DNA of 8,819 bases from a bacterium (GTDB lineage Bacteria > Ratteibacteria > UBA8468): NCBI GenBank assembly GCA_030637775.1, contig DAOWFY010000006.1, positions 1 to 8,819 on the forward strand. The letters run 5' to 3'. The notes below the pieces were generated by a model. That model did no database searches. It worked only from the letters and a program-made list of their open reading frames with translations, and was not told where the DNA came from. The translations under genes were made by a program, and so were the position numbers. Positions 7,755 through 8,819 of this stretch are shown here, in pieces; within the stretch, counting starts at the first letter, position 1, and every line of letters begins with the position of its first letter.

Positions 7755-7926
7755 ATTTTATCGCTGTGAATAAAATGTAACCCCATATTTTAAGTTTCTC
7801 AATATATCTAAAGGTAACTCCATATTTCTGGCCTATTTCTAAATCAGGAGCCCCTCTTGTCTTTTCTTGTAAGATTATCTCTTGAAGCTCTTTCCCAGTT
7901 TTAAAGCTTGCCTTCTGATTACTCAT
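7747..7926 (-). CDS. small helix-turn-helix-like protein
   Basis: This 59-residue ORF runs from ATG (7924-7926) to TAA (7747-7749). GAGGT lies 3 bases upstream of the start, and the stop overlaps the start region of the next gene by 8 bases. The central segment ELQEIILQEKTRG, then APDLEIGQKYGVTFRYIEKL at about 26-45, has the spacing of a helix-turn-helix: a helix with I and Y, a short turn at GV, and a recognition-like helix. The C-terminal tail (WGYILFTAIKYG) is hydrophobic. It is too short to match confidently to a family. Overlap with the nuclease-like gene and a good ribosome site argue that it is translated. It could be a repressor of the module or a small partner of the nuclease-like protein. 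Confidence 0.6.
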   Translation of the reverse strand: MSNQKASFKTGKELQEIILQEKTRGAPDLEIGQKYGVTFRYIEKLKIWGYILFTAIKYG

Positions 7927-8029
7927 TGAACCTCATCTTATTACTAAATCTACCGTTTTGCCCAATGTTTTCGAGCATTTACAAACTTACAGAATAAGTT
8001 AAGTGAAAGGAACTGTAAATTGTTTCTTG
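7927..8029. other. short intergenic region with an imperfect inverted repeat
   Basis: This stretch of about 100 AT-rich bases lies between the remnant of the small nuclease gene and the helix-turn-helix-like ORF. CTTACAG (7986-7992) and CTGTAAA (8013-8019) share a 6-base inverted repeat (TTACAG/CTGTAA) separated by 20 bases. No T-run follows on the minus strand. Near its lower end the minus strand carries TAATAA about 16 bases after TTGGGC, a weak promoter-like arrangement. I see no gene in it. Confidence 0.25.
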
Positions 8030-8305
8030 TTAGGACCGGTTAGAAAATATTTCTGCCACTTCACCATTTATATCAATTAGGAGTATTCTTGTAAAACTAT
8101 GTTTGACTTTAAGTTTATCTACAGCTAACAGAAAATTATTTCGATCAGCAAGGAAAAAGTCATTCAAGATGCCCAGCCATTTTTCCCCTCTCATTGTCAT
8201 TGTAGACTCCTTTGCCTTGATTATTTTGTTAAGAAGTAATTCTGTTTGTAATTGAACAGCATCAATAGCACCCTCATTCTCTATGATACCGATTACTTTC
8301 TTGTG
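8030..8305 (-). pseudogene. in-frame continuation of the small nuclease-like gene after the amber codon
   Basis: After the TAG at 8306-8308 the same frame stays open for 91 codons to TAA at 8030-8032. The translation is protein-like: amphipathic helix AVQLQTELLLNKIIKAKES, then EKWLGILNDFFLAD and a beta-strand pair FTRILLIDINGEVAEIF. A strand of this kind near the C-terminus, after a W-containing strand, is what I would expect in the C-terminal half of this nuclease-like group. No start codon with a ribosome site appears near its beginning. I read it as the separated tail of the upstream gene, lost by a single nonsense change, unless the TAG is read through or is a sequencing error. Confidence 0.6.
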
Positions 8306-8746
8306 CTATTCTCGGCCATGAATTATCTTTTTGATTCTTACAATTTCCTCCGAGACATCAAAGGACTTCCAGTCATTGACAATCTCTTCTTCGATTATTT
8401 GTTCAACACATTGTTTAAGTAATTTTTTAAAATGCTGAAAATTAGTTTTGGGAATAGGACCTTTCATAAACAACATTATAGAGGTTCCTGCTGAGATTTT
8501 TGACTCAAAATGATCATTAATCTGGTTACAAAGATTTGAAAGAGACACATCAACTGTTTTTCTATCCAACTCAGCTCTCGTAATTTCTAAAGCTATCTTT
8601 TTTGAACCAATATCAACGTAATAGTCGGGTGGATTCTCACCTTCAGTGATAGTGAATTTTTGCGATAATGTTTTACCCAGATATTTGCTAATTGCATTTT
8701 TAGTGTATTCTTCATCTTGCCTTCTCATCTTATTTTCTAATTCCAC
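8306..8746 (-). CDS. small PD-(D/E)xK-like protein, N-terminal part before an in-frame TAG
   Basis: This 146-codon reading frame starts at GTG (8744-8746) and stops at TAG (8306-8308). NPPDYYVDIGSKKIALEITRAE, interrupted here by my numbering at D41 and E54, gives the PD and ExT pattern of a restriction-endonuclease-like fold common in small proteins of defence islands. The catalytic lysine position is occupied by T56, so activity is uncertain. The rest is helical and charged (HFKKLLKQCVEQIIEEE). Neither the GTG nor the ATG at 8726-8728 has a clear ribosome site. The same reading frame continues for 91 more codons after the TAG, with family-like content, so this is probably the N-terminal two thirds of a protein of about 238 residues. 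It is the first gene of the island in transcription order. Confidence 0.65.
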   Translation of the reverse strand: MELENKMRRQDEEYTKNAISKYLGKTLSQKFTITEGENPPDYYVDIGSKKIALEITRAELDRKTVDVSLSNLCNQINDHFESKISAGTSIMLFMKGPIPKTNFQHFKKLLKQCVEQIIEEEIVNDWKSFDVSEEIVRIKKIIHGRE

Positions 8747-8784
8747 ATAATTTAAACCGACTACTTCATTTACCCCTACATTCT

Positions 8785-8802
8785 TTTATAACGAGTTATA
8801 AA
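8785..8802. promoter_or_regulatory. perfect 8-base inverted repeat, operator candidate
   Basis: TTTATAAC and GTTATAAA form a perfect inverted repeat around a 2-base centre (GA), 18 bases in all. It lies 38 bases upstream of the GTG of the first island gene. Each arm contains TTATAA, which could serve as a -10 element on the minus strand; a matching -35 would fall at or beyond the window edge. The symmetry and position fit a dimeric repressor site overlapping a promoter. The helix-turn-helix-like protein encoded at 7747-7926 is a possible ligand, which is inference. Confidence 0.4.
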
Positions 8803-8819
8803 GAAAATTGCGCTACTTA

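Noticed and set aside
8306-8308. Amber codon decoded as pyrrolysine
   Set aside because: No pyrrolysine genes are visible, TAG is an evident stop in two neighbouring genes, and a nonsense mutation or sequencing error is simpler.

Overview
The window is bacterial DNA of low to moderate GC with every supportable gene on the minus strand, so transcription runs from high to low coordinates. It falls into two parts. Positions 1 to about 4910 are ordinary chromosome: a LolA-like exported protein, a GuaB3-type IMP dehydrogenase-related protein, and the replicase DnaE, whose C-terminus lies beyond base 1. These three are packed tightly: the first two are 10 bases apart and the last two overlap by 4 bases. 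I cannot name the phylum. A LolA-like exported protein beside GuaB3 and a DnaE with an intact PHP metal site suggests a bacterium outside the well-studied proteobacterial models, possibly an uncultivated lineage.

Positions about 4997 to 8819 look like an accessory island, visibly richer in AT. In transcription order it holds: a small PD-(D/E)xK-like nuclease gene interrupted by an in-frame amber codon (8746 to 8030); a 59-residue helix-turn-helix-like ORF (7926 to 7747); a winged-helix plus restriction-endonuclease-like protein (7754 to 6972); a 103-residue protein of unknown function (6969 to 6658); a ComF-like phosphoribosyltransferase (6603 to 5986); and a DprA/SMF-family SLOG protein without the usual C-terminal winged helix (5989 to 4997). 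From 7926 down, most of these genes overlap or abut. The phosphoribosyltransferase and DprA genes share an ATGA junction.

My reading is that the right-hand part is a candidate nucleotide-centred or DNA-targeting defence module built on a phosphoribosyltransferase and DprA pair, with two nuclease-like proteins and a small DNA-binding protein nearby. The fold assignments come from visible motifs. The defence role is inference. A perfect 8-base inverted repeat lies about 40 bases upstream of the first gene and could be an operator. I see no convincing intrinsic terminator, rRNA, tRNA, CRISPR array, insertion sequence or transposase.
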